From: Bacteroidota bacterium
GTDB lineage: Bacteria > Bacteroidota > Ignavibacteria > Kryptoniales > JAKASW01
Direction: 5' to 3'
Assembly: GCA_023381615.1 (NCBI GenBank)
Contig: JAMCQL010000065.1
Location: 56,531-120,530 of the forward strand
DNA: 64,000 bases
Positions within the stretch are counted from its first letter, which is position 1, and each line of letters begins with the position of its first letter. The notes under the pieces are model-generated. The model did no database searches. It was not told the DNA's origin and saw only the letters and a program-made list of their open reading frames with translations. Both the position numbers and the translations under genes were made by a program. This document shows, one piece after another, positions 47,393 to 56,582 of this stretch.

Positions 47393-49208
47393 TCTTTCCG
47401 AAGGATCTCGACGAGTCGTCCACGACCCTACTGGGTCGAAGACCCGTAGGTTTACAACTCTTCGAGTTCATAAACTCGTAGAGGAGTCGTCGACCTGTGG
47501 ACAGAAATTTCTTCACTTCATCGACGTCCATCGTGTTTACCAAATCGTCTTTTGTAAGCCAGCCCTTTCTTGCGATGAAAACTCCGTAAATGAAATCGGA
47601 CAATCCATCTTTCGAATGTGCATCAGGATTGATCGAAAATTTTATTCCGGCTTCCTTCGCTTTCTTTATTTCCCGCCAATCGATATCGAGGCGATGCGGG
47701 TTGGCATTTATCTCGATGACTTTCTTATTGCGGGCAGCGGTTTTTATAATTTCATCCATATCGACTTCGTAGCCGCTCCTTCCTAAGAGCAATCTTCCCG
47801 TCATGTGGCCGAGGAAAGTAACAAATGGATTCTTCAATGCTGTAGTAAGACGTTTTGTCGCTTCGTCTTTCTTCATGCTAAGCTTGCTGTGAACTGAACC
47901 CACCGAGAAATCGAGTTTCTTCAGCACCGCATCACTGAAGTCAAGTTTTCCATCGGAGAGTATATCGACTTCGCTCCCTTTGAAAACGAAGAAGCCTTTT
48001 CCCTCTTTATTGAGTATATCGACGGCATCGGACTGCTCTTTCAGCCTTTTCTCGTCAAGGCCGTTTGCATAGAATGCAGTCTTGCTGTGATCGCTCAGAC
48101 CGAAGTATTGGAATCCCAACTTGCGGGCAGCTTTGACCATATCTTCGATTGAATCCGCGCCGTCGCTCCAGTTTGTGTGCACGTGGAACAGGCCGAGAAT
48201 ATCTTCCGGCTCAACAAGTTTCGGTATATCTCCCTTTGCGGCGGCATTCACAGCTTCCTCATTTTCGCGAAGTTCCGGCGGAATAAACTGGAGCCCGATC
48301 TCACCGAATATTTCCTCTTCGGACTCGAAATGAATTTTGTCTTTTCCCTTTTTGAGTTCCCGCATGCCCAGATTATATCCGCGCGACGAAGCATACTCTT
48401 TAAAACTCGCAAAGAATTCCTTGCTGCCGGTCGAATGCAGAATAGCAAATGGATACTCGGCCTTATTTACGATAAAAAATTCAATTGGGATTCCATTTTC
48501 CCAAACCACGGAGACAAGGTCGCTTTGGACATCCTTGACTTTCTTGACACCTTTGAGTTTCTGCAGTGCCGCAAACAGTTTATCGCGCTCACCCGATCTG
48601 AATTTTATAACACAGTCGATGTCGCGGATTATTTCACGTCTTCGTCGGTAGCTTCCTGTGAACTGGTAATGCTCAACTCCGGAAAGTTTCTCAAGTTCGC
48701 CGGAAATTTGCAGCGCTGTTTCGTGAACGAGGTCGAGCAAGTGGTATTCGCTGTTTGCTTTCAATTGCTGGATCGCCGCGAAGACCTTGTCCTGCGTCTT
48801 TTTTCCGAAGCCTTTGAGTGTTACGAGACGGTTTTCGTTACAGGCATATTCAAGCTCGGAAATGGATTTTATGTCAAGCTGTTCATAAAGCGCGCGTACT
48901 TTGTTCGGCCCGAGTCCCTGAATTTTGAAAAGTTCAAGGAGCCCATCCGGAAAAGAACTCCGGAGGTCTTCCAAATAAGAGAGCTTGTCTGTCTCGACGA
49001 GTTCAGTCAGTTTCTTCGAAAGCGCCTCGCCGACACCCGGGATTTTTCTCGCTTCACCTTTTTTTATCAGCTCGACCACATCGGAAGTTGTCTGCGCGAT
49101 CGAACGGGCCGCACGGGAATAAGCACTGATTTTGAATTGGTCCTCGCCCTTCAGTTCGAGGAGCGAGGAAATTTCTTGGAGAACTCCGATGATTTCCTTT
49201 TTATCCAC
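47379..49208 (-). CDS. polX: DNA polymerase/3'-5' exonuclease PolX
   Basis: KIPGVGEALSKKLTELVETD, RRRREIIRDIDCVI, C-terminal PHP domain (FHVHTNWSDGADSIEDMVKAA, FGLSDHSK, EINANPHRLDIDW, INPDAHSKDGL). Confidence 0.95.
   Translation of the reverse strand: MDKKEIIGVLQEISSLLELKGEDQFKISAYSRAARSIAQTTSDVVELIKKGEARKIPGVGEALSKKLTELVETDKLSYLEDLRSSFPDGLLELFKIQGLGPNKVRALYEQLDIKSISELEYACNENRLVTLKGFGKKTQDKVFAAIQQLKANSEYHLLDLVHETALQISGELEKLSGVEHYQFTGSYRRRREIIRDIDCVIKFRSGERDKLFAALQKLKGVKKVKDVQSDLVSVVWENGIPIEFFIVNKAEYPFAILHSTGSKEFFASFKEYASSRGYNLGMRELKKGKDKIHFESEEEIFGEIGLQFIPPELRENEEAVNAAAKGDIPKLVEPEDILGLFHVHTNWSDGADSIEDMVKAARKLGFQYFGLSDHSKTAFYANGLDEKRLKEQSDAVDILNKEGKGFFVFKGSEVDILSDGKLDFSDAVLKKLDFSVGSVHSKLSMKKDEATKRLTTALKNPFVTFLGHMTGRLLLGRSGYEVDMDEIIKTAARNKKVIEINANPHRLDIDWREIKKAKEAGIKFSINPDAHSKDGLSDFIYGVFIARKGWLTKDDLVNTMDVDEVKKFLSTGRRLLYEFMNSKSCKPTGLRPSRVVDDSSRSFGKNAKG
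47396..47500. repeat. Cluster of short palindromes spanning the 3' end of polX
   Basis: GACGAgTCGTC; CTACtGGGTCgaaGACCCGTAG (47428-47449); AACTCttcGAGTT; GAGTTcataAACTC. Confidence 0.75.
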
Positions 49209-49804
49209 TACCTTCCCCCCGCAAATTTATAAAAAGCCTCGACCTGAACAGCGGTAAGAAAAATACCCAATAAAGCTCCGGCGGTCACCTGCGCTTTCGT
49301 GTGCGCCTTCAATTCAACTCTTGCCCAGGATACGATTATGATTAGCAAAAATGCCGGTAAAATCTTCCAGCCAAATACGATCGCAAGTACTGTGAGCGGA
49401 CCGGCGGCGCCCATCGCATGTGCGCTTATCTTCCACTGAGTGTTTATCAAAGAGATTATGAAAGTGTTTGTCGCATAACAAAACATCAATGCATAAATAG
49501 ACACCGACGCGTTCAGAATGTAAAGCACCAAGAATCCAACAAAGTAAAAGAGCACCGAGACCAGATACGGAATTGTTCTTTGCTCGCGAATAGGAACATC
49601 GATATCGGAGACTTTCTGCCTGCGAAACAGAAAGAACAAATAAGAGAATGGAATGGCCGTTCCAAAGAGCACCGAAATACCTGCGATAAGAAGCCTATTT
49701 GTTTCTTGCCCGGTGAAATAAGTAAGCAAGACAAAGGCAACCAGAGCAAATGTTGTTGGCATAAAAACGTAAGATATGACTTCAGCCGCCTTCTGTTTCA
49801 CCAA
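49208..49804 (-). CDS. PAP2-like membrane protein
   Basis: YATNTFIISLINTQWKISAHAMGAAGPLTVL; multiple TM; C-term AHTKAQVTAGALLG. Confidence 0.7.
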   Translation of the reverse strand: MVKQKAAEVISYVFMPTTFALVAFVLLTYFTGQETNRLLIAGISVLFGTAIPFSYLFFLFRRQKVSDIDVPIREQRTIPYLVSVLFYFVGFLVLYILNASVSIYALMFCYATNTFIISLINTQWKISAHAMGAAGPLTVLAIVFGWKILPAFLLIIIVSWARVELKAHTKAQVTAGALLGIFLTAVQVEAFYKFAGGR

Positions 49805-49856
49805 TGAATTTAGTTTGGCTTGCCCAAATTCGCAATAAACCCCGCAAGAGGAGAAG

Positions 49857-50078
49857 TTATTCCAATACTTCTATGATTTTACCGCGAGACATCCCGCCTT
49901 TGACCAAACGAATTTTCGAACGTGGTTTTTTCAAAAATTCGCTGAGCAAGTCCAGAACGGCTTCGTTAGCCTTCCCGTCAACCGGCTTGGCTCGCACGAA
50001 TATCTCGAAACTATCGGGACTCTTTGGGATCACTTTATTTTGCTTTGAGGATGGATGGACTTTGACTTTCAAATACAT
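49857..50078 (-). CDS. DUF167/YggU family protein
   Basis: MYLKVKVHPSSKQNKV...FEIFVRAKPVDGKANEAVLDLLSEFLKKPRSKIRLVKGGMSRGKIIEV; start at ATG 50078 because the longer ORF enters the tRNA. Confidence 0.92.
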   Translation of the reverse strand: MYLKVKVHPSSKQNKVIPKSPDSFEIFVRAKPVDGKANEAVLDLLSEFLKKPRSKIRLVKGGMSRGKIIEVLE

Positions 50079-50092
50079 TCGACTCTCAAGTG

Positions 50093-50167
50093 TCGGGGCG
50101 GTGGGATTCGAACCCACGACCTCTTGGTCCCGAACCAAGCGCTCTAACCGGGCTGAGCCACGCCCCG
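50093..50167 (-). tRNA. tRNA-Pro (anticodon CGG)
   Basis: Minus strand: CGGGGCG TG GCTCAGCCCGGTTAGAGC G CTTGG TTCGGGA CCAAG AGGTC GTGGG TTCGAAT CCCAC CGCCCCG A; full cloverleaf. Confidence 0.97.
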
Positions 50168-50250
50168 CAGATGTTAAGTTAACTTATCTGGGGTAAGAAC
50201 TGCAAGAATTGGATGAGATATTTTTGAGTCGAGGAAGCTTCGGCTATACC

Positions 50251-51357
50251 CTATGGCAGCGAGCTGTTGAACTTCTTTCTGCGGTTGCTGATGTAATCGA
50301 CGAAAATGTATTCACCAAGTTTATTCAAAGACGAATAGTAGGCGCGCCCCTTGTTAGCTTGAGTCAGTTCTTCCACGAAGTTTATCAGATACGGATCCTT
50401 CGCTACCATGAAAGTGCTAATGACGATTTTCTCTCTACGACACGCAACCGCTTCATCAAGTGTCTTATTGACTATCCTCGGGTCGAGTCCGAACGAGTTT
50501 CTGTATAGCCTGCCGGAATCATCGAAAATTGCCGAAGGCTTCCCGTCCGTTACATGAAAGATTTGTTTGTTTATGTTCCCTTTCCTCCGCAAGATACTAC
50601 GCGCAAGTCTAAGGGCAGCAAGTGTGTTTGTGTGGTACGGGCCGACCGTCACGAAAGGAAGTTCAGCCAGAGTTATTTCCTTCGCGTCGTCGCCAAAGAC
50701 AACTATGTTTAAGTGATCTTTCGGGAACTTAGTTCGTATCAGCTCGGCAAGCGCAAGAGAAACCTGCTTCGCCGGAGTGATTCTGTCCTCGCCGTACAAA
50801 ATCATCGAATGGCTGATATCGAGAAGCACGACAGTTGCGCAGTTTGTAAGATGCTCGGTCTCGTAAATTTCTATGTCGTCTTCTTCGAGTCGGAAATTGT
50901 CAATACTGTCATGTCTCAAAGCATTAGTGAGAGTCGAAGTAAGGTCGATGTTTGTTGGCAAATCACCGAACGTATATTTCTTCGTTTCGCTGAGCCGGTC
51001 TACTCCCTGTCCGGTGTGCGGCGATTCATGCGACCCTTCCGGGCTTTTCTTAAGGTTGGAGAAGACTTCGCGTAGGGCATCTTCGCGTATCCGCTGAACG
51101 CCTTTCGAAGTCAGAATGACAACATCCTTGGCGTCTTCGATATATCCGAGTTCTTTCAATTTGTTTATGAATTCCTCGAGCGTCATTTCCTGATCGAAGA
51201 GCTCATATTCCTGACCAAGCTGGCGCATCCATTCGAGAGCCTCCTCCGGATCGCCGCTCGTCTGCAGAAGAAGATAGCTGAACATCGAAAGCATATTTTG
51301 CAGGCGCTGTTCATCCGTCATCGAATTTTCCGTCCACTTCGAATATCTAAACTTCAT
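50251..51357 (-). CDS. VWA-domain protein (MoxR-associated)
   Basis: [33 protein letters not shown] (MIDAS DxSxS); [11 protein letters not shown]; partner of the MoxR-like ATPase upstream. Confidence 0.88.
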   Translation of the reverse strand: MKFRYSKWTENSMTDEQRLQNMLSMFSYLLLQTSGDPEEALEWMRQLGQEYELFDQEMTLEEFINKLKELGYIEDAKDVVILTSKGVQRIREDALREVFSNLKKSPEGSHESPHTGQGVDRLSETKKYTFGDLPTNIDLTSTLTNALRHDSIDNFRLEEDDIEIYETEHLTNCATVVLLDISHSMILYGEDRITPAKQVSLALAELIRTKFPKDHLNIVVFGDDAKEITLAELPFVTVGPYHTNTLAALRLARSILRRKGNINKQIFHVTDGKPSAIFDDSGRLYRNSFGLDPRIVNKTLDEAVACRREKIVISTFMVAKDPYLINFVEELTQANKGRAYYSSLNKLGEYIFVDYISNRRKKFNSSLP

Positions 51358-51502
51358 CGCTCACCTCACCTTTGTGCTCCTGCAGAGAACACCGCAAAGG
51401 CGCGACGGCGCAAGGAAACAAGAAGCTATACTAATCTCTGTGCGAAACGTCGGCACACTTCTTTGCGTCATTGCACCTCAGCGGTTTTTCATTTGTTTGA
51501 AA

Positions 51503-52171
51503 TCATCTTTCTGCAAACATCATTTGGACAAACGGATTATCCGATTTTTCTTTCTTCAGCGTGCTCTCGGGTCCATGCCCTGGAAATATTTTCACGTTTT
51601 CGGGAAGTGCTAATATTTTTGTCGAAATGCTTTTCGAAATTTCGTCATATGAACCTGAGGGCAAATCGGTTCTTCCAATTGAACCTGCAAACAAAGTATC
51701 TCCGGTAAACAAAACGCCTTCGCGTTCTTCGTATAAACAAACTGAGCCGGCAGAATGTCCGGGAGTGTGAATGACTTTGAAAGTTATATCTCCAATTTGA
51801 AGTGTTGTTCCTTCCTCGAGCGGGATGTCTATGCTGACAGGCTCAACCGGAACCGGCGGTTTAATTACAGTCCCCTTTGGATCGCACATCATCCAATCGT
51901 CCGCAGAATGTGCGCAAACACGAGCTTCAGTCAAGGATTTTAACTTTCTCATTTCGCCAATGTGATCCCAATGCCCATGAGTTGCTATTATGTACCGCAT
52001 CTTGAGATTTAGCTCTTTAACTCGTTTGTAGATCTTGTCGGACGACCAAAGTGGCACATCAATCACGACACATTCCCGCCATTCCGGATCATAGACCAGA
52101 TAGCCGATTGTCCAGATCGGGCCGTCTTCGAATTTCTCAATCAGTCCCGCGAAGCGGGATACTGCGGACAA
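51503..52171 (-). CDS. MBL-fold metallohydrolase (glyoxalase II-like)
   Basis: IIATHGHWDHIGE; VIHTPGHSAGSVCLYEE; LFTGDTLFAGSIGRTDLPSGSYDEI; IFPGHGPESTL; TTG start. Confidence 0.93.
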   Translation of the reverse strand: MSAVSRFAGLIEKFEDGPIWTIGYLVYDPEWRECVVIDVPLWSSDKIYKRVKELNLKMRYIIATHGHWDHIGEMRKLKSLTEARVCAHSADDWMMCDPKGTVIKPPVPVEPVSIDIPLEEGTTLQIGDITFKVIHTPGHSAGSVCLYEEREGVLFTGDTLFAGSIGRTDLPSGSYDEISKSISTKILALPENVKIFPGHGPESTLKKEKSDNPFVQMMFAER

Positions 52172-52173
52172 AT

Positions 52174-53739
52174 TCAGTCCTCCTCGTATCTTCTCTTCGG
52201 CGGAAAAATGCTTCCAACTAAATCTTTGTATGAAACAACATTGTCGGCATCATCTTTCGCTATACGAGAAAACTGGTGAAGTCCATCGAGAACAAACTCC
52301 ATTGAAGTCGCCAGTTCGTATTTCTTTGATTCGTCAACCTTCAGGTGTTTCTTCGCGACTTCCTTGAGGTTCGCCACTTTGCTCAATTCCGAATAATAAT
52401 CGTCGAACGGCATGTCGTCCGCTACTTCGATTTTATTTCCCGACTCGAACCATAAAATGATCGAAGTGTACTCGTCGTCCCGCTTCTTCGGTTCTTCACT
52501 TTGCGTACTACGGACTTTTTTCTGTAACGGATCCGGAAAATGTTTTTTGAAAGTTTCTCTGACCGCTTTGCCGATAAGCGCGCGGCTTACTTTCACAGAA
52601 CCTTCCTGTTCTCCTTCGAATACCAATTCAAGTTTCCCGGTCATTCCCGGAAGAACCTGCTGTAAGTCGCATATCCGCGGGACAATGACTTTCTCGCTGT
52701 TCATGATCGCTCGGCGCTCGGCGCTGCTTATTAAATTTTCCATGACGGAAATCGTCATCCTGACGCTGACGCCGCTTTTCTGATCGACGAACTCACTTCC
52801 GCGCGCCTGAAATGCAATCTCTTCGACGACTTCTTTCAAATAATGCGGCATGACAACTTCGCGGCCGCCATCTCTTGTGAGCCACGCCTCCTGTTCCGTA
52901 ATCTTCATTGCCTCTTCTATAGTGCGGGGATAATGCGTCAATATCTGCGAATCAATTCTGTCTTTGAGTGGAGTTATGATGTTCCCGCGGTTCGTGTAAT
53001 CTTCAGGATTTGCGGTGAAGACCATCAGCACGTCCAAAGGAATCCTCACATTGAATCCGCGTATCTGAATATCCTTTTCCTGCATGATGTTGAAGAGTCC
53101 GACCTGTATCCGAGGCTGCAAATCCGGCAGCTCGTTTATCGTAAACACTCCGCGATTCGTCCGCGGGATAATTCCGAAATGAATAGCTCCTTCGTGAGAA
53201 TAGTGAAGTTTCTGAACCGCCGCTTTGATGGGATCGATGTCGCCAATCAGATCGGCAATCGTTACATCCGGCGTGGCAAGCTTTTCGCCATAACGCTGTT
53301 CTGGAGCGAGCCAGTCTATCTCGACATCGCCGCCATGTTCCGCGACGAGATCGACACAGCGTTTGCAGACCGGATTATACGGGTTGTCATTTATCTCGCA
53401 GCCCTTTGTAACCGGAATAAAATCATCGAGAAGACCGATTAGGCTTCTTGCAATTCGCGTTTTCGCCTGCCCGCGCAAGCCGAGCAGAATCATGTCGTGC
53501 TTGGCAAGTATCGCATTCACTACCGACGGTATTACCGTTTTATCGTAACCAATTATACCCGGGAAAAGCGTCTCGCCCTTATTGAGTTTTGCAATCAGGT
53601 TCTTTCTCATCTCATCCTTAACAGAAAGGACTTTGTAGCCACTCTTCCTGAGTTCATCAATCGTTCGCGGCAGCTGCTTCATGTTTCTCTCTTCTCCATG
53701 CTGTGAATATATTTTCGCACTCACCAAAATGCAAACCAA
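52174..53739 (-). CDS. MoxR/BchI-like AAA+ ATPase
   Basis: MILLGLRGQAKTRIARSLIGLL; NRGVFTINELPDLQPRIQVGLFNIMQEKDIQIRGFNVRIPLDVLMVFTANPEDYTNRGNIITPLKDRIDSQILTHYP. Confidence 0.92.
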   Translation of the reverse strand: MVCILVSAKIYSQHGEERNMKQLPRTIDELRKSGYKVLSVKDEMRKNLIAKLNKGETLFPGIIGYDKTVIPSVVNAILAKHDMILLGLRGQAKTRIARSLIGLLDDFIPVTKGCEINDNPYNPVCKRCVDLVAEHGGDVEIDWLAPEQRYGEKLATPDVTIADLIGDIDPIKAAVQKLHYSHEGAIHFGIIPRTNRGVFTINELPDLQPRIQVGLFNIMQEKDIQIRGFNVRIPLDVLMVFTANPEDYTNRGNIITPLKDRIDSQILTHYPRTIEEAMKITEQEAWLTRDGGREVVMPHYLKEVVEEIAFQARGSEFVDQKSGVSVRMTISVMENLISSAERRAIMNSEKVIVPRICDLQQVLPGMTGKLELVFEGEQEGSVKVSRALIGKAVRETFKKHFPDPLQKKVRSTQSEEPKKRDDEYTSIILWFESGNKIEVADDMPFDDYYSELSKVANLKEVAKKHLKVDESKKYELATSMEFVLDGLHQFSRIAKDDADNVVSYKDLVGSIFPPKRRYEED

Positions 53740-53796
53740 CTTATTAGTACTGACACCATAATTGAAACTACTTCATTAAATTCATATTTTCTAACA

Positions 53797-54804
53797 ATGT
53801 CAAGGTCAAAAAAGCTCCTGATAAGATTGAGCTCAGCCGGAGACGTGCTGCTAACTTCCCCGCTTTTGAAGATGATAAAAGAAAGAGAACCGGATTCCGA
53901 AATTCATTTTGTCATAAAGGCACAGTACGCTGACCTCATTCGTTCTAATCCCAACGTAAATTATGTCCATTTAGTTCAGGATCACGCGAATTTTCATCAG
54001 CTTGAAAACCTTCGCCGGGAATTACTCCACGAAAATTTTGATACCACTCTCGATCTTCACAACAACTTCAGAAGCATCTACATAAGGAAAGAAACGGCAA
54101 AGGAAATTCGTGTCGTTGAAAAGGAAATTTTCAAAAGAGCACTGCTCGTAAAGACAAAGTTGAATTTGTTTTCAAACTCGCGATCGGTTGCATTGAAATA
54201 CGCACAGACCTATCAGAAATCGATCATGGAAGTGCCGAAGCCGGAGATATTCCTTCCAGAAGAAGTTATAGAAAAAATTGACTCACTTTGGAATAAAGTA
54301 AAAAAAGAAAATAGAAAGTCTGTATTCCTTTGCCCGGGAGCGAAGCACTTCACAAAGCGCTGGCCTGTCGAATACTGGACAGAGCTTGCGAAAAGAATCT
54401 CGCAAGAACATCAAGTCGCGCTGATCGGCGGAGAAGCAGACGTCGAGGCTTGCAGTGAAATAGGAAGAAACATAGACGCGATTAATTTCTGCGGGACGTT
54501 GACCCTCATTGAAAGCACCGCGATGTTAAGCCATGCTTCGGTTGTCGTAACGAACGATTCTTATTTGATGCATGCAGCGAACGCTCTCGGGAAAAATCTA
54601 GTGGCAATATTCGGATCGAGCGTTAAAGAGTTTGGGTTTTTCCCGTACGGAGTGAATTACAAAGTACTCGAAGTGGATGGATTAGACTGCCGCCCCTGTT
54701 CACACATCGGACGCGAGTCATGTCCGAAGAAGCACTTCAAATGCATGATGGAGACAAAACCGACTGCGGTTTATGAAGCAACAACGGCTTTGTTAAAACC
54801 CTGA
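53797..54804 (+). CDS. Glycosyltransferase family 9 (heptosyltransferase II-like)
   Basis: LLIRLSSAGDVLLTSPLLKMIKEREPDSEIHFVIK; LCPGAKHFTKRWPVEYWTELAKRI; VVTNDSYLMHAANALGKNLVAIFGSS. Confidence 0.92.
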   Translation: MSRSKKLLIRLSSAGDVLLTSPLLKMIKEREPDSEIHFVIKAQYADLIRSNPNVNYVHLVQDHANFHQLENLRRELLHENFDTTLDLHNNFRSIYIRKETAKEIRVVEKEIFKRALLVKTKLNLFSNSRSVALKYAQTYQKSIMEVPKPEIFLPEEVIEKIDSLWNKVKKENRKSVFLCPGAKHFTKRWPVEYWTELAKRISQEHQVALIGGEADVEACSEIGRNIDAINFCGTLTLIESTAMLSHASVVVTNDSYLMHAANALGKNLVAIFGSSVKEFGFFPYGVNYKVLEVDGLDCRPCSHIGRESCPKKHFKCMMETKPTAVYEATTALLKP

Positions 54805-54848
54805 AACCTGGACATAGTTTCTTTTTGTCCTTGACAAGGTTGGAGCAG
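54805..54848. repeat. Degenerate copy of the RAYT-linked hairpin repeat, upstream of the transposase
   Basis: aacctggacatagtttctttttgtccttgacaaggttggagcag. Confidence 0.85.
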
Positions 54849-54858
54849 TGGACCGAAC

Positions 54859-55425
54859 ATGGAATACAAAGAAAACTCATATTATCACATCTACAATCGC
54901 GGGACACACAGGCAAAAGATCTTCTTTGAGGGAGAGAATTATAGATATCTTACTACGTTGTTCTTGAAGAATTCCGCAAGGTACAGTGTGACAGTGGCAG
55001 CATATTGCCTGATGCCGAATCATTATCACCTCGTGCTCAAACAGAAACAACTGGGTTCAATCGGCTCGTTTCTCAGGACGACGTTTAATACATACACACA
55101 AGCGGTAAACATGCGCTTGGGTATAAGTGGCACATTATTCCAAGGGCAAGCAAAAGGAAAGGAGATCACAACCGATACATATTGTCTCCGGGTCATTCGG
55201 TATGTACATCTGAACCCCGTCGCCGCCAAACTGGTCACCTCAGTGGAAGACTGGCCATTCTCGAATTATCTTGAGTGGGTTGATAAGCGAAGGAGTCCCC
55301 TCGTGGACACCGAGTTGCGGGCAAGCTACTTCCCAAATCCTGAAGAATATCGGGAGTTTGTCAAAGGGTATCGGATGGAAAAGGAGAGAAGCGACATGAG
55401 TGATTTCTTATTTGACGAAGAGTGA
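54859..55425 (+). mobile_element. REP-associated tyrosine transposase-like gene (Y1/HUH, RAYT)
   Basis: YYHIYNRGTHRQKIFFEGENY; AYCLMPNHYHLVLKQ (HUH-like HYH); TYTQAVNMRLGISGTLFQGQ; LRVIRYVHLNPVAAKLV; 188 aa. Confidence 0.93.
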
Positions 55426-55436
55426 TTATCGCCTAC

Positions 55437-55646
55437 AACCTTGTCAAGGTTTCTTTTTGTCCTTGACAAGGTTGGCAGAGGCAATCACGAACCTTGTCAA
55501 GGTTTCTTTTTGTCCTTGACAAGGCTGGCAGAGGCAATCACGAACCTTGTCAAGGCAAAGAGCATTTCAACCTTGACAGGGTTGGCAGATGCAGTCACGA
55601 ACCTTGTCAAGGTTTCTTTTTGTCCTTGACAAGGTTGGAGCAGCGG
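55437..55646. repeat. Four-unit tandem array of a 13-bp-stem hairpin (REP/BIME-like) downstream of RAYT
   Basis: AACCTTGTCAAGG-tttctttttgt-CCTTGACAAGGTT-ggcagaggcaatcacg; units start 55437, 55490, 55543, 55600. Confidence 0.95.
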
Positions 55647-55650
55647 CACC

Positions 55651-56550
55651 TCAAGAGAGGTCTACTCCCGCAAGTACCTTCAATGCTTGGAGATACTTCT
55701 CACTCGTTCCGAGAATGATTTCTTCGGGAAGATTCGGCGCCGGTGGTTTCTTATCCCATTTGATCGAGAGCAGATAATCGCGCACGTACTGCTTGTCGAA
55801 GCTCGGCTGGGACTTTCCGACTTCATATTTTGCCTTATCCCAGAATCGAGAAGAGTCCGGCGTCAAAAGTTCATCTATAATAATAAGCTCACCGTTTTCG
55901 TCAACGCCAAATTCCATCTTCGTGTCTGCTATGATAATCCCTTTGCTCTCCGCGTACGATGCCGCGGCTTTGTAAATCTCTATCGTATAATGACGGACTT
56001 TTTCAGCGAGTTCCTTTCCGATGAGTTTCACGGTTTCATCGAAACTTATGTTCTCATCGTGAACGCCGATTTCAGCTTTGGTCGACGGTGTAAAGATCGG
56101 CTCCGGCAATTTTTCCGATTCGCGAAGTCCTTTCGGCAAGGAGATACCACAGACTGCGCCTGTCCGCTGGTAATCGTTCCAACCTGTCCCGCTTATGTAT
56201 CCGCGAACAATGCACTCGATCGGCAGAGGCTTTGTCTTTTTCACGATCATGCTTCGTCCCGCAAGTTCATCGGAATATGGTTTGCACTCAGCAGGATAAC
56301 TTTTCACATCGGTCGAGACGACATGGTTATCAACAATCTTTTTGTTGAACTCAAACCAGAATTTCGAAATTTGATTCAGAACTTTTCCTTTGAACGGAAT
56401 TCCGTTCGGCAACACAACGTCAAAAGCACTGATTCTGTCCGTGACCACAAACAATAATAATGATTCTCTCAGCTCGTAGACATCGCGGACTTTTCCCCGA
56501 CGGAAAAGTTTCAGATGTTTGTAATCCGTTTGTGTAACTACTTTTTCCAT
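55651..56550 (-). CDS. purC: Phosphoribosylaminoimidazole-succinocarboxamide synthase
   Basis: [87 protein letters not shown] 56550 preferred. Confidence 0.96.
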   Translation of the reverse strand: MEKVVTQTDYKHLKLFRRGKVRDVYELRESLLLFVVTDRISAFDVVLPNGIPFKGKVLNQISKFWFEFNKKIVDNHVVSTDVKSYPAECKPYSDELAGRSMIVKKTKPLPIECIVRGYISGTGWNDYQRTGAVCGISLPKGLRESEKLPEPIFTPSTKAEIGVHDENISFDETVKLIGKELAEKVRHYTIEIYKAAASYAESKGIIIADTKMEFGVDENGELIIIDELLTPDSSRFWDKAKYEVGKSQPSFDKQYVRDYLLSIKWDKKPPAPNLPEEIILGTSEKYLQALKVLAGVDLS

Positions 56551-56582
56551 CTTCCTCTCTCTGTTTTGAAGTCTTGCGTAGA

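Noticed and set aside
48177-49232. 351-aa plus-strand ORF
   Set aside because: Fully antisense to polX, whose domains are clearly conserved; sequence has no recognisable family pattern.
50079-50138. N-terminal extension of the DUF167 ORF
   Set aside because: It would read into the tRNA-Pro gene; the ATG at 50078 matches the family start.
55437-55646. CRISPR-like tandem repeats
   Set aside because: The inter-repeat segments are nearly identical (ggcagaggcaatcacg), not unique spacers; only four units and no cas genes. It fits a REP/BIME array.
55441-55777. ORFs 55441..55629, 55494..55718, 55589..55777 (VLDKVGRGNHEPCQG-type proteins)
   Set aside because: They are translations of the hairpin array itself; no independent coding signal.
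55687-56457. 256-aa plus-strand ORF
   Set aside because: Antisense to purC; composition typical of a shadow frame.
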